Of a DNA stretch of 64,000 bases, positions 12,829-26,900 are shown in pieces (positions within the stretch are counted from its first letter, which is position 1; each line of letters opens with the position of its first letter). A program made the translations under genes and the position numbers. Under the pieces are notes generated by a model, which did not search any database, was not told where the DNA came from, and worked only from the letters and a program-made list of their open reading frames with translations. The DNA is from Bugulina stolonifera. Lineage: Eukaryota > Bryozoa > Gymnolaemata > Cheilostomatida > Bugulidae. Location of the stretch: the NCBI GenBank assembly GCA_935421135.1, contig OW285194.1, positions 9,780,376-9,844,375 on the forward strand, read 5' to 3'.

Positions 12829-15800
12829 ATGGAGGATGTAACATACAGACAGAAAATTCAGAATGGAGACATCATGAGCTCCTCTGAAGATGAACGAAGT
12901 CACCTGTTGGATGATGTCAGTCATCTTCTGGATAAACCAGAGACAGCTCCTCCAGACAGGTGTGTACAGGTGTCCATCCAGCATATTTGTATTAGATGAT
13001 GTTAGTCAGCAGCATACCAGTGTATGAGAGCAGCTGTTCTCTGTTTGCTATAGGTAAACGTTAGTTTATTACTTACTTACGTGTCCATCTAGCATATTTG
13101 TATTATATGATGTTAATCAGTAGCATATCAGTGTATGAGAGCAGCTGTTCTCTGTTTCTTATACATAAACAGTAGCCTATTACAGGTGTACATGTATACA
13201 GGGCTGTCACAACCAGGGGGGCAAGGTGGGCTTTTGCCACCCCGAAATCTGTCCAAGCTCAAATATTGATTGGGCAAACTCTCAATATTGAGCTTTACAC
13301 ACATTAATGGTAATCGGTAGTTGTAGTGTGAAAGGCGATGTAAGCCGTCTGGCTGTTTTATTGAATTTGATATACAGTGGAACTTGTTTAATTCAACCTT
13401 GGATAATTAAAAAACTTGGTTAGTTCAAACTGTTAGTCTTGGTCCCTGCTGAGCACTGTCTAAATGGCTTAAAATAATTCAAACTTGCCATCTGTAATTC
13501 AAACTTCATGCAGCTTAGGCTCACACTATAATCAATGATAATACTATCACAGCCAGCATTAGTCGCTAGTTGCTAGTAGCTAGTAGTTATTAGTAGTTAT
13601 TAGTAGTTGCTACAGCAATATGTTCCTGCTCAAACTAAGCTGGGAAAACTCACTAATTGCTTTACTGTTCCATAGCTAACTGAGTTTTTATACTGTTGTC
13701 CTGTACATGTGATGCATGTCATTATATAAAATGAAGGGATCACATAATTCAAACTCGGCCTAATTCAAACCAATTATGGTGTTCCCTTGGAGTTTGAATT
13801 AAGCAAGTTCCACTGTAAGTGATTTTTAGTATCAACCTGGGCAGCCGCTACAATGGCCAGGGATTCTGCCCCCTCAGCTAAAAATAGCTGTTAAAGTCCT
13901 GCATGTAGAGCCTATAGATTGAACAGTGAGATATGAAGCTTACACATATACATGTAGATTTGTAGTAACAGAGTTTTCATACACCTGAAGTCAGTAGTAG
14001 TGCTGTTCAGTTATATTATCCTACATCATTGAGTGTTTTGTAGGATTTCATGTTGAATTCAATGTAGTGATTCTCTTCACATTCTTAATTTATGATTAGA
14101 TTGATGTCTTTCTGTTGGACAGGTTTAAGGCTGTATATTTGATATTCTATCTACTTGGAGTGGGAACTCTGCTGCCCTGGAACATGTTTATAACAGCTAA
14201 AGGCGTATGTACACAATAGTAATGTCAGTCAGACAATACACTTTAATACCGAAATCTTATCAGATTGCCTGTTGTTGAAATGCTTGGAACTCAAGCTACC
14301 AATGCTCATCATCTATCTGATCATGAATTCATACTAAATTGCACATAGCTTTCTATCCAACTCACCATCAATAATGTATTATAGCTCTGATATTAGATGG
14401 TGACTTCATTTCACTTATGAGCGCATGCCACTGGATAGACATTGAAAAGAGTTTTTTTATTTTGTACGTAAGCTTACGTTGTACTCCTACTGGTGAAAAT
14501 CTGTGGTTGTTATGGTAACTACAATAACAGTGTGCCTGGTTTCTTCCAGTACTTCATGTATCAACTGAGGAACGTCTCCCTGCCTGCTGCCAACTACTCC
14601 ATAGAAGCACAAACAGATCTGCAGCTATCGTACGAGTCAGCTATTGCCATAAGCAACATGGTTGCTAACCTAGTATTACAAATAGCTAATACAACTCTAG
14701 CCGGCAGGTAGGCTTCTAGTACTCTACTTTATCACCCAGGAGCCCTCTATTTGTGTACCAGTATAAGAATATTCTATGCTTGGTGTAACAATTATCTAGT
14801 ACTCTGTTAAGATTGCCATTTATCACAGCTTAGCTTGTACCTTCCACAAGCTTAGGTCTAATAAGGGAAACCTGTTAGCAAACCATTTGTAACCTCTTTT
14901 GTTTGCATTGGTGTAGTGTTTTTATTGGTAGCCCACTGAAACTTTCCAAATTTGGTTTCAGGAGGTAGGATCACATGCATGTACTAGTTTGTATAGGATG
15001 AATCTACATTGGCATAAACTTCCAGAAAATAGTTGACAATGTTTAGTAGAATTATTCTCTACATTTGGAATAGATGTGTAGCCTTAGTTCTTTTGAGAAT
15101 CTAGGATAACTCCAGGGGACGCCCGTTTATCCATCCACTTTCTGTGTATAAAGCGTTATTGTGTTTTTAACTATTCTCTGTCCTTCAGGGTATCGATGAG
15201 ACGCCGTCTGATTGGTTCAATGGTTCTGATGATACTCATGTTTATAATGACTCTTATATTCACTAAACTAAACGTCACTGAATGTAAGTGGAACCATATA
15301 ATTATATATAGTAATGTCACTAATGTGCATGTAAGTGAGGACTAGGACTACCCTAACCTACTACTATAATGTAAATATTGCTGGAAGATTTATACTGTAT
15401 CTTATATAAAGGTATCCAACTGTACCTGAAATTTGTTTTGTTTCTGTTGATGTGGGGGATTACAGTATCATACGATCATACATGCATATTGATGGTAATT
15501 TTGTGTTGCATAGTCTATATACGATGTAGTAGGATATTTATGTATTTTGTAACTTGAATTCTAGGAATATTGCAATATTATTACTATTCTGCTAAGACAC
15601 ACACCCCAGTGCTCTGTAAATGCATATAATAGGCCCTACATGTAGTCTAGGTGTTTGTTAGCAGGTGTATATAGTATATCATTATATCATTGCTAGTTGC
15701 TGCCTTCTCATGGTCATTGCTGGCTGCTACAAGCATAAGTACATAAAGCTTTATACTAAATTCAACGTTGTACTACTAACTAATGTTATCACCACTGTTA

Positions 15801-18800
15801 CTACTACCACCACTACTACAAATACTACAATAACCACCACCATCATCACAGCTACTGCTGCTATCACTGCTACCTCTACTACTACTGCTGCTGCTGCCGC
15901 CGCCGCCACTACCGCCGCTACCACCACCACCACCACTACCGCTGCTGCTGCTGCTGCTGCTGCTGCTACTACTACTACCGCGTCCAGCATGCAGTGTGTA
16001 GCCTGTAGTCCAGACAGCTATTTCATTTCTATTGTTGTTACTCATTATATTTTACAGGGCAAGCTACTTTCTATGCACTCACTCTAGCAACAGTAGTCTT
16101 AGCCTCAGGTTAGTGTTCGATTCAGATTACTATAGCCTTAGGCCCGCTATTAGTAGTCAGTTACTTACACTTTGTGATCATATGCTGCAGTAACATGCAC
16201 TGTACATACATGTCTTGTTAGTACAAGGCAGCCTACCACTGTTGTAGATTATAAAGTTTTATTTTAAAGTTATTTTATAAAGTATATGTTTACCATAGTT
16301 AATACTTGTACATTAAAGTTTTTTTTTACTGATGGAAGGAGCAAAATATGTAGTGTTGTTATGTAGTGTATATTAATTAAATATTTCATCAATCAACAGT
16401 GTACAATGTGATGAGATCTCATTCATTAGCATAAGGATACAGTTCCAAAGTCCACCTTGTGACTGTTATTCTAGTCTCAATACATTATTTTATAAACTAT
16501 AAGAGCATAAGACATGAGATAGTATTTATAAACAAATATTGATAGTCTAACAGATAATCATATGATATTATTATATAGTATGTTAATATACCCAGTGAGT
16601 AGTCCTTTGGACCCATTGTAATTCTATTACTATGTGATGGCTGTCTGCATACTTTTGGCTGAGCACTTATAATGGTGCTTGTACTAACTGCAGCATATTA
16701 CTGTTGTAGTTCGTCCACCATTTCAAACATTGAATGTTTGTCTTTCTTCATGGCCCTTTTAGGTCTTCAACAGCGGCACTAAACGCCAGCGCACAACCGT
16801 TATATGGACGCAATTTTAGACCTGTCGTATATTTTACATTTGTTTGATGTTGTAGCTGCCAGTGCATTATTTGGATCCAGTCTGTTTGGTTTGGCAGCCC
16901 AGTTTCCTCAGCAATATACCCAGGCTGTTATGGGTGGCATGGTAAGCCTTTCAACTTCTTTACCTACTCATCTGTAGTTTACAGCTAAATACATGTAATT
17001 AGACGCCTGTCGTATAACTTTAGTCTTTAGGTTGGCAATTTTCTGGTTGTGGCAGAGTTGTCCTTTCTCTTCATAATCGTTAAGATTTCCATCTACAATG
17101 TGTTTGCTCCTAACCATATGCCCTGTGTGCAATCTTATATGTAAACTATTAAACTTGTTATTGTTGATGTGTTAACTGATGATGTCAATATAACTGCTTG
17201 ATTAGTTATCTAGTACACCACAGATTGCTATATAAAGATAATTTCGTTATCAGTCAGTCTGGCCATGTAGGTTACTGATGTAGTTTGTTTTCATTTCTTA
17301 GTCTTGAAATTTATTACTAGGCCTGATACATTATCATACAGATTCTATTGACAATGGGGACTGTCTAAATGAACCTTTACTAAACTTGAATGAAAGTAAT
17401 ATAGGTCAGCAGTATAATTTTTATCAAGTCGTATGTTCTGTAGTCTATTATGCCATTGATCTCTGCTACAGGGTCTAGGTGGCTTGTTCTCAGCTGTGGT
17501 GGAGATCATTGTACTCTCTCTGGGTACCGATATTACTACATCTGCATTCTGGTACTTCCTGCTGGCCATCATTGTTGTCGTGTTAGCTCTAGTCTCCTAC
17601 CTCATGCTCTATCGACTGGTAAGATGGTTCTAGAATGTTAGTAAGTAATGCGTGTTGTAGTGGTGCTGATATGTAGACATTAAGGTCACAAGTTCAAGTC
17701 TCGTACACTCCTGCTGTAGAAGGTGAACTCTTCCACTCAGAGCTCCACTAATGTGACTGATAGGATATATTCTGTGAATAAATGGCAACATTCGAAGAGC
17801 TCTAGTCTTTGATCATACATGTAGTGTTATTTATCTTTTGCAGGAATTTGCAAGACACTATAAAAAGCAAAGTGGTAAGTATGATATTATCATTAGCCTC
17901 TTTATGGTATGTTAGCCTTAGTTCTACGAGTTCTTTGCCCAATGACCGAGAAGCCTAGCTAGCACTCTGTTTTGGTGCTACTTTTAACCAAGAAAAATCT
18001 CTGCTACCACATAGGCCGATATATTGTCAGATGAAAATGATAATATAACCGACTTCTGAATGTATGTAATTATGCATATAAGTTTTTGGGCTGGGGAAAA
18101 TGTTAATAAAGAACGATTTCCTTTTAATATAATACTTAGTGGGGAAAATTATCACTTAACCAGACACCAATTACAAGAGTGATTCATGACTCATGCTTTT
18201 AGTTCACTGTCTTTATATAGCAAGTAAACAATAACCTTGACACACTGATAAAAGTACTCTGTTATCCTCCATGCTTACGCTGATGTCTACGAATATTTCT
18301 ATTTATTAGAGAGAGTCTTACTAGAAAGCCAACGAGTGGGCCAACCTACGTCAATCTTCTCAGACTATCTGTCTATATCAAAGAAGATATGGAGACACGC
18401 CCTCTCTGTAGCCATGATATTCTTTGTAACACTGGCTATGTTTCCTGCCACCACCTCAAATGTGCAATTCTTAAGTAAAGGCAATAGCTCTTTCTGGTTA
18501 GGTAAGTAAGGGGAGGCAATAACTGCACATCTTAAATATTTTCAAAATGTTCTTTAGAAGTAAATTGTTCTAGTTTGTGCCTAGTTCTGATTGGTCCATT
18601 GAGTTAATGCTTGATTCTCACTGGCTGATTGAAACATTGTAGTCAAATACTGGTTACCACTATACTGCTTCTTTGGGTTCAATGCTGGAGATCTGCTGGG
18701 CAGAGTTCTTGCCGGAGTGATTAATATTGTAAGTATATTTTAAAGCATCATCACACATTTCTGCATCATCATAGGTGCCCATTGAGTGCTTTATCTGTAA

Positions 18801-19692
18801 TTCTTTTGCCAATTATGTAGATTGCATGTAAACTATGATTGAGATAACGTTGGAGTTGTCTTACCTCTATTGATTAGTCAAGGTGGAAGCAATTCTAAAT
18901 TCAACAGTAGCACTGATAAGTAGAATAACAATGTAGTCTGAACATTCTCCAATTTGTGTAAAATATTTACTTTACTTTTACTAAATCTTTCTACATAATC
19001 TGTGTATATTTGTATATAAATGTGTTGTGAGTAATATTAATTGTGGTAGGTTTTATTTCAGTACTAGTAAACCCATAAGTGAGATTGTCAGAAATTAGTT
19101 ATATTGAAACTTCCGTGTTCATAATTTCTTTGTTTTTGTAGAAATGGCCGAGTGTGACTATTCCTATCCTGAGTGCAGTCAGGTTTATATTCATTCCACT
19201 GTTTGCTCTGTGTAATGCACAGCCAAGGAACACGCTGCCGGTGGTGTTCAACAATGATGCCTACCCTGTGATTATAATGGTTATATTCGCTATCAGCAAT
19301 GGCTACCTCTCTACACAGTCTCTTATGCACGCACCAATGTAAGTATGCAGTGTTCATACTAATTTAAGTACATGTGTACTAATGACAAAGCTAGTATATT
19401 GTAATGTCAGTGTATGTATGATTTACAATAAATAACAGTGTACATATAATACAGTGTATACACATGAACTAGTACTGATGACAATGTAGTCCATGATAAT
19501 GGAAATGAAATGTTAATCGACAGTGTCACCTCAATCACATGACCATGTGACATCATTTCCTCTAACAACAGGTTGGTGGACAAACAACAGGCAGAGCTAG
19601 CAGGTACCATGATGTCACTGTTCATGACTATAGGTCTGGCAGCAGGTTCTGGTGTCTCATACGCAGTAGTTCTGGCTGTCAAGAACCTTTAG
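12829..19692 (+). CDS. Equilibrative nucleoside transporter (SLC29/ENT family)
   Basis: Facilitated carrier for nucleosides across a cellular membrane. Twelve exons join in phase: 12829-12959, 14123-14204, 14550-14707, 15189-15283, 16058-16108, 16856-16941, 17472-17618, 17844-17874, 18310-18501, 18643-18728, 19142-19338, 19572-19692, giving 458 residues, close to the usual ENT length. After a 43-residue acidic cytoplasmic N-terminus comes TM1 with the family signature [12 protein letters not shown]. The loop after it has N-glycosylation sites (NVS, NYS). Then follow hydrophobic helices, a central loop rich in Lys/Arg/Gln around [10 protein letters not shown] and [10 protein letters not shown], the FNAGDLLGR motif of the C-terminal half, and a final helix ending VLAVKNL. 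Eleven helices fit the known topology. I chose ATG 12829; an in-frame ATG at 12754 would add 25 residues without ENT character. Convergent with the RhoGEF gene; AATAAA at 20617 is a candidate poly(A) signal. Confidence 0.5.
12970..13185 (+). repeat. ~111 bp tandem duplication in ENT intron 1
   Basis: Two head-to-tail copies starting GTGTCCATCCAGCATATTTG (12970) and GTGTCCATCTAGCATATTTG (13081). They share GTATGAGAGCAGCTGTTCTC further in and differ by scattered substitutions. The duplication starts right after the exon 1 donor. Confidence 0.5.
13375..13815. mobile_element. pogo/Tigger-like MITE in ENT intron 1
   Basis: The ends are inverted copies: CAGTGGAACTTGTTTAATTC at 13375 and the reverse complement of GAATTAAGCAAGTTCCACTG ending at 13815, one mismatch over about 22 bp. 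A TA dinucleotide flanks each end (13373-13374, 13816-13817), as expected for Tc1/mariner/pogo target duplication. Words of the type AATTCAAAC recur inside (near 13431, 13474, 13498, 13745, 13761). About 441 bp with no open frame, so non-autonomous. The CAGTGGAAC start recalls Tigger/pogo elements; the family name is inference. Confidence 0.5.
15790..15985. repeat. Trinucleotide repeat block in ENT intron 4
   Basis: Mixed runs of ACT/ACC, CTG, CCG and ACC triplets, ending in about nine GCT/CTG units. It is open in several frames on both strands because it is a triplet repeat, producing long Ala/Thr/Ser/Val runs, but it lies wholly within intron 4, which has good splice sites. Confidence 0.5.
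17655..17775 (+). mobile_element. tRNA-derived SINE-like copy in ENT intron 7
   Basis: A B-box-like word (ACAAGTTCAAGTCTCG, about 17688-17703) follows an A-box-like region (GTTGTAGTGGTGCTGATATG) at the usual distance. The tail after the B box (ACACTCCTGCTGTAGAAGG) matches the tail of a second copy in inverse orientation at 26740-26850. Homology of the two copies is seen directly; the SINE label is inference. Confidence 0.5.
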
Positions 19693-20919
19693 CATCGTAC
19701 CATTCTGACATATCCACCACTTCCCACTTTTAGTCATTGTAAGGTCAATGAGTGCCTCTCATTGGGTAAAAGGATTTTATTTTTAGTAGTGTTTTCACAT
19801 TAATTATATTGCTAAGAAGGCCCTTTGTGGGCAATGCTCTCAGCCACCTACTTTTATATACTCGAAATAATTTTATTTTCATAAATTATTATTATTATTA
19901 ATTAAGGGGTCAAAAATGATATGATTGTACAATTATTGGAGAATGTTACTGCCATAGATCAGTGGACTGAAAAACATCCCTCTATTTTTATGTTTGTGAA
20001 CTAAGAATCAATGCAATATCAGCTGTGGCTAAATTCTCCATTTCTTAACTTCCTGCCGCTACCATCCTGCCCATTACAATGGTATGCTCTAACACAACTT
20101 TAGTAGTATACTCTTGTCTTATGCAGTTTAAACCATCATTGCATTCCAGAGTATGTCACCATTTCTTGGACCAGCGTTAGTAATTAAGAGTTGTCTTCTC
20201 TCATTCCTTGGTAGGTAAAGGTAAGGCAACTCTGAACTTATCTAAGTGGTCACATTTTTATAAACTCATACAGTGCAAGTACATAATTATGTTATATTTA
20301 CCAATTGTGCTTGTTATGTAATAGTTTTATTTTACTCCTGAGATGGAGGGTAATTACAACCATGAGAATTTTTACTGCCGACTAAAACTGCTCAATCATC
20401 GTTGTTGTTATTGTTATTTTGATTGCTTATTATATTGGGTGTAATTACTAGGGATTTGTTTTAAAGAATTAATTATGAATGCAATATGCATGTTTTTATT
20501 ATCCTCTACTGTACATGATTTCTTCCATTATTTAAAATACTTTTGAAGTATTTATATTTATACAATATACCATTATAACATTTTACATGCCTGTATATTT
20601 CATATTATATTATACAAATAAAGTGCATGCAAACAATCTGTATTTACTGCATTATGTTTATTAGTAATGTTCTTTATTACAGACATACAGCGTATATATA
20701 AAAGAGCAAGAACGATAGTCTGGTTAGTATCCAGTGAAGTCCAGTCCATCTTAGTTTTTAGAACTCCAGAACTTGGGCACCACTGAATTATATAATATTT
20801 GAGAAGTTGGTACTGTGGATAACTGTACAGGAACAATTTGTATTTTAAACATATTCTCTCTATAAGTGATAAGTACAGCAATCTGGTAGTACTCGTTGTT
20901 CATTGCTGTAGACTTTGTG
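19693..20919. other. Convergent intergenic region
   Basis: 3' flanks of ENT (+) and RhoGEF (-). It contains a short hairpin near 20187-20233 (AGAGTTGTCTTCTCTC against GGCAACTCT) and AATAAA at 20617-20622. No gene is supported. Confidence 0.5.
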
Positions 20920-23900
20920 TTATTTCTTAGAAAACATGACTTTGAAAGTGTCTGTTATGGTCCTTCTGTTATTAGCAATAGCCTAAAACAAGTCAAACAA
21001 AAATAGGACAAGCAGTAGACAGAAAATGAAAATAAACTACTACTGATTGCAAAGTGTCATAAAATTACCCGTGTTACTTCATCCCAACAAACAGAATAAC
21101 TGATATCTACACAGTAAATATATTCAGCCATGGGACTGATGCACTGTTAACAACCACCTGTTTTTGATTCCCAGAAACCGGAATTTTAACAGATGTGACA
21201 ACAAAAGCGAGATTTTAAACCAAGATTTACAATTTACCACCCTTATATTGAAGCATAACTGTTCAAACCGTCTTATTAAACAATGTATAAACACATAGCT
21301 TAAAAAATCAGCACAGAACAATGTGTACCTGAGAAGTTGACCTAGTTAGGGAATGACTTGACTCTGCCACAGGTGTCTGAAACCTAACCCGGGATCTAGG
21401 GCTCATAGGCACATGTGTTGGGTCGTGTCTGCTGTCCTCCCTAATATCTCCACCCCCTACTCCACGTATGTTGTGAGGTAAAGAATGGTTCAATCTAGTC
21501 AGCAGCTCTGATTGGTCACCTTCAATAAAGCATTAACAAGACACTTGAGTATAGAGATTATGAAATGAACAAGTAAAAGTAATAAATAAAGCGTGTGCAA
21601 AAGGCTGGAACAAAAAATTAAATAAATGTAAACGGTAATTATTTATTTTCGGACAAGTTAGCTGAGCAATCGATGATGACAGTTTTAATTTATAAAACAA
21701 TATTAACACAAAATGAATAATATCTTACTAGGTTGAGGAGCCACGCCTTTCTGTAGTCTGTTATCAGAGTACCTAGCTGTGGAATCTGCCCCTCTATGCA
21801 TCTTGTTATTAGACACACCCACATTTGTGGGAGTTGCCTCTTCCTGTACTCTACTCTTTGAAGAGTGAGGCTTGAATGTACGAAACCTGCCATCAAGTGG
21901 ATGGTTTCCCTGAGCTACTCTATTGGTGAGTGTTGAGTCAGATGCACCAACCACAGATTCTGTGAAAAAAACAACAATTATACAGACTGGTATACTACTA
22001 CTGGTTTATGAACATATCCTTTATATATAACTTTAGGAGTTGTCTGCTCCTAGAGCTATTATACAATGCTCTCAAGGAATACTGCTACATGTTGATAGAT
22101 GAGGAACTTAGACGCTCCCAAACAATCCACTCAATGATGAGTAAAAAATCGCCATTTCTTTGCATATGTTTAATTCTCGCTTATATCAACAGGGGCGCTG
22201 CAGTAACAAGACTGATAAAAATCAGAATGTACATTATACATTGTATCTGCTGGAGAGCAGACAGGCCTATTGCAAAAAGGTGCAATTGAAAGAGAGACTT
22301 TAAAACAGGTACGAAAATGTCTCAAATGCCAAATCAGTTGAACCCCTATTATATGAGACACATATATACTTGGAATGCAACATAATGTAAAAATAACAAT
22401 CAAACCGATCATTATCGAATTATGGTTTTTGATATACAAGCCAAACGAAGCAAATGACAACTCCAAATTTATAACACATTTCTGCATGAGGAACCGACCT
22501 TGAGATGAGCCGAGCTGGTAGTGGGACGGAGGTGGGACCCTTGCACTGTGCTGTCTATGAGCAGCAGTAAAATCAGCTGGTGAGTCTATCCCACTGTCTT
22601 CATTGAGGTGTTGTCTTCCATTGACTGAAACTCCATCACTAAATTAACAAAGAATATGCACTTGCACTTTCTAAGTAATCACCAATTATTAGTATCATTT
22701 TCCCCGACCAATATTATCGCTTCATATGGGAGAGAGAGAGACAGAAAAGTACAATATATAAAGCACAAGATACTTGGTGTAACACCACCAGTGACCCTAA
22801 TGATTCCAAGAGCTGGACATCTTCACCAGCTGGTCAAGACTTCTAGAAGCTCATCAATTAAAGCATTGGTACTTCCAAAACTAATGTCCTTAGCTTAATT
22901 ATTAATAGGAAATATTTTCATGCGACTTACTGCAGTTGGATATCTGTATGATAACCTCTATGTGATATTCTGACAGGTGAACTAGGTGGCCTTCTAGAAA
23001 TATCTTGCGCCACGGGTGCTCTACCAGTGTTAGCAGGTGCTATATGTACCCCTGACAGCTGTATACAAGTATCTATGGATTTGGACATCGCTCTGACGAA
23101 CTTTTTTAGTGTTTCAGCAGATGCCTGTAGACTCAGTACATCCGGGTGTTTATTCCCGAGTTCAATGGATGAAAGATATATCATTTCCTACAAATAACAA
23201 TCAGAAGTTTGCAAGAAACACAAATCATGTCTCCATGTATTAATACTAATATATTATTGGATAGAGTGAGGAGAAATTAATTTACCCACAATGCATTAGC
23301 CTAGTATCACATTATACATTTGAATGTAATGAATTGTACATAATACTTCATGGTATTGAGACTGTTATATTACATGATACTAGCAATTATATTGTACTAA
23401 CAAAGAGAAGATAACTTCCAAGTCAGTGATTACAATAATGTTATAATAATTAGTGGGAGTTGTGGAATTCCAGACATTGCTATTACTACATATAGTTTCT
23501 TCTACTTCAAATTGACTGTATGTTATAAGAGTAGCTAATACTCTACCCGGCAGTAGGAGAGGCCTTGTTAGTTACTATTACTATGCATATAATAATAGGA
23601 GAGGGAACTTGATAATAATATAGGCTATTGACTGATCAACAACGAGATAGAATATCTCACACATTTCCTTTCACCAGCATGTGAAAATGGGAGTTTGGGA
23701 GTACAGTCAAGGCAGTGGCCAATTAATGATAACATTATATACATGTGCATGTATATATAAAATGTAACAAGTTACACTATTGTATTTAGACTATCACTGT
23801 ATCATATACTTTATACTAATAAAGATTTATAATCCAGAAAAATATAAAATATTATCAATACTTTCACTATGTAGTCACAATATGATCTATGTGAGCTGTA

Positions 23901-26900
23901 GGTCTAGCCTAAGCTAAAGACTAATCACCAAACGAGCGAATATGTAGATCATGGGAACAGTGATTAGACCAACCTTAATAAATGAGATATAGACTGAGAA
24001 TCTTCTTATAGGAAGCATAAGAATGTCAATCATTTCCTGGCTGCTGCCGATAGCTCCGCCCTCGGTGTGGGATTTTCTCAGAACTTTCCGAAAGAGTGGA
24101 GAACTATTCGTTAACTTGTTGATTATCCTCACTATGTGTGGAAACTTCTCAATATAGTCCTTGTATACAGACAGCAGGTCGACCTGCAAAGGTCATGTGT
24201 ACAAATCTACGCTACTCGACACACGAATAATATTATTCGCCATTGAGATAATCTCATTTTACTCCCAAAATCGTTGAGCCTGATTGGCTGACATGCATGA
24301 CTACTGAATATAAGAATGTCAGGGCGTGTGATATTTGTGTACTGATATAGAAGACTGCCATATCAGAAATAGTATTACCTATTATACATGTACTAGGGTT
24401 TCACTCACCTTTTTCTTCTGAACGAGTCTGACAAATACATCTCCAAAACTGTTTGTATCGTGTAACCATAGTGACATCTTCTTGTTAAGAGATTTCAGCA
24501 TAGCGCAGTGTGAGTGATACATTGTGAAAATATTTGGAGGAAACACTCGACTACAATCAACATAGTTCAGGTTATAAATTCAAGTATTTGGAAGCAGAGG
24601 TGTAAAATGAAATAAGCTGAATTTGTACAAATCGTGAAATATTCCAGTTTTCTCATGATGATCAATTAGGACTTGCCGCCACCTGACTCAATATGATTGG
24701 GTAAGCTCAATCTAAAGTCAAACAATGAACAAAAGCCTCTTTAGTTTCCACACCTTGCTTACTCGAAAGATCCTAACTACCTACATGTACTTCCCAGTGA
24801 GTTACATATTTACATAATATAGACTAAATTTATATAGACTTAGAACCAAATATGTTGAACAAAACTTTAGCTACTCCACTTTATTATTGTTCTCTACTTC
24901 TGCTTTCTGATGCCGACCATTATCTAAACTTTGGAAACCCAAAGCCAAACTATAGTTTACCTCAGTTACCTACATTTGTAAATATAACACACCTACATGT
25001 ACATGTACTTACCTGATATCTCTCTTAGTAATAGCACCAGTAGAGTAAAACAGTCTGCTGTAATTATGGGTTAGCTGCCATAGATTATTACAGTATAGCC
25101 TCTCTGATTCAGTTAGCTCATGTAGGATCCTCAGTCTATCTACTGAAACAGGAATAGAGGATGATTGATAGTTGTACATGTAGCTCTAGCCATGCAAGTA
25201 AGTAGCCTAATCTGTGCTAACTATATGAACACAAACAAGAGTGTTATTTTTAATGATCATTGAAGAACAATTGGACATTTTCTACTCAAAAATATGTGTA
25301 GATGTAAATGATAGTAGAGTGAAGACCAGCAGGAGGTGCCTGAAATATCTGTTGTGGACAATGTAGACTTCATGGACCAGTAAATAAGACTGACTGCTAT
25401 CACCAACAGTTGATATAATTTAGTATCACTAGTCTAGTATTACTAGCTGATGAACATTCTGGAGCTTTGAGGTTACGGTATCTATCTACTCCCAGCTTGT
25501 AAAACCTCTTTACTCAAGACAGAGGTACACAGGCCACATGCTGGAACTTCACCATGTAATATCGTGTAGACATTACTTAGCCTAAAGATGTTATATGTAT
25601 ATAGCCAAACCTTGTTGAGGTGAATGCATGTCTCCTCTTCCATCAGTTCTAGAAGCTTCTTCATTCAAATCAAACATGGAAGCCGAATTCTAATAAAACA
25701 TCATTCACAATTAGTTTGAGCGACAAAGTAACACAAATAATACAAGATAAGGTGACGAAAAAGTGTAAAGGACGACCCTCCGAATATAAATTCATACAGT
25801 TAATAAATTATTACACCAATTGAATCATAATTGTGGACTTGTCGAACAATAAAATGGGTGGTAGACAGAGAGAGCATCTAGTAAGAAGTTGTCTATCCTC
25901 GCCTGCGTGTTATTAGAAAGTACACGTAGTTTATTTATAATGCAAGATATTAGGGAAATTCATACATTGGGATTGTCCCAAACAAAATCATGCTAAAACT
26001 TACATTCAATTTCTATTTGATTCAGGGGAAGCGTGAATAAATGAGACAAACTCATACTGAACTCATCAGCAAATTCATACTGATTCACATGCAATTCTAG
26101 ACACCCTAAATATGTCCACTTCATCTGGAAAACAAGAAATCATAACTATATTATATTGTAATCACATGTACACACACATATATACGTACATATACACGCA
26201 GTAATATTCTACCTTACCGTCCTGTGAACTTGCTGTTTTCTATCTTCATTGGCATCTTTTGCAGTCAATGGCTTTTTATGGAAGGATGTCGTGTGTCCCT
26301 CAATGTTTTGATAATGAGAAAAGTCAGGATCTCGGGCTACTAGTGAGCAGGATGAATCCGAGTCATAGCAGTTAGCAGCCCTTCCTAAGATTACATCATA
26401 TTAAGATATGATACAAGTATATGAATCCATGGTACACATGCTACACATCAAGATATGATACACACAATGTGCAGCATAGAACATTAGGCCATGCTACATA
26501 CTATACAGAGAATTACATGTAAGCCAAGTCACACATACCTTTGTACATATACATGCAATGAATCCATGGTAGACGCTAGACAGTATGTTGAATAGTAGTA
26601 CATTATGTACTGCATGTACTGCATTCAATCGTCAAGATAAAAATAATGAAGAAGAAATGTATAACCAACCACTGCCCAGTAGTTTCTCATTAACTATTAT
26701 TGTGTGTTTAACTATTCCAAACCTAAGCGTATACGAGCGACAGAAGTTGGACTCTGAGAGAGCGAGCTCAACTTTCACAACAGGCGTGTGCAAAACTTGA
26801 ACCTGTGACTCCAAGGTCAAAAGATCTGTCCTGTCACATGAACACTCTAACAGGTCAAAAATTGGAAACCAATCACAGAGTCGAAAAAGTCCTACACTTA

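Noticed and set aside
15665..16087. 140-codon open frame on + and overlapping frames on - rich in Ala/Thr/Ser/Val
   Set aside because: It is an artefact of the triplet repeat inside ENT intron 4, whose splice sites keep the ENT frame on both sides.
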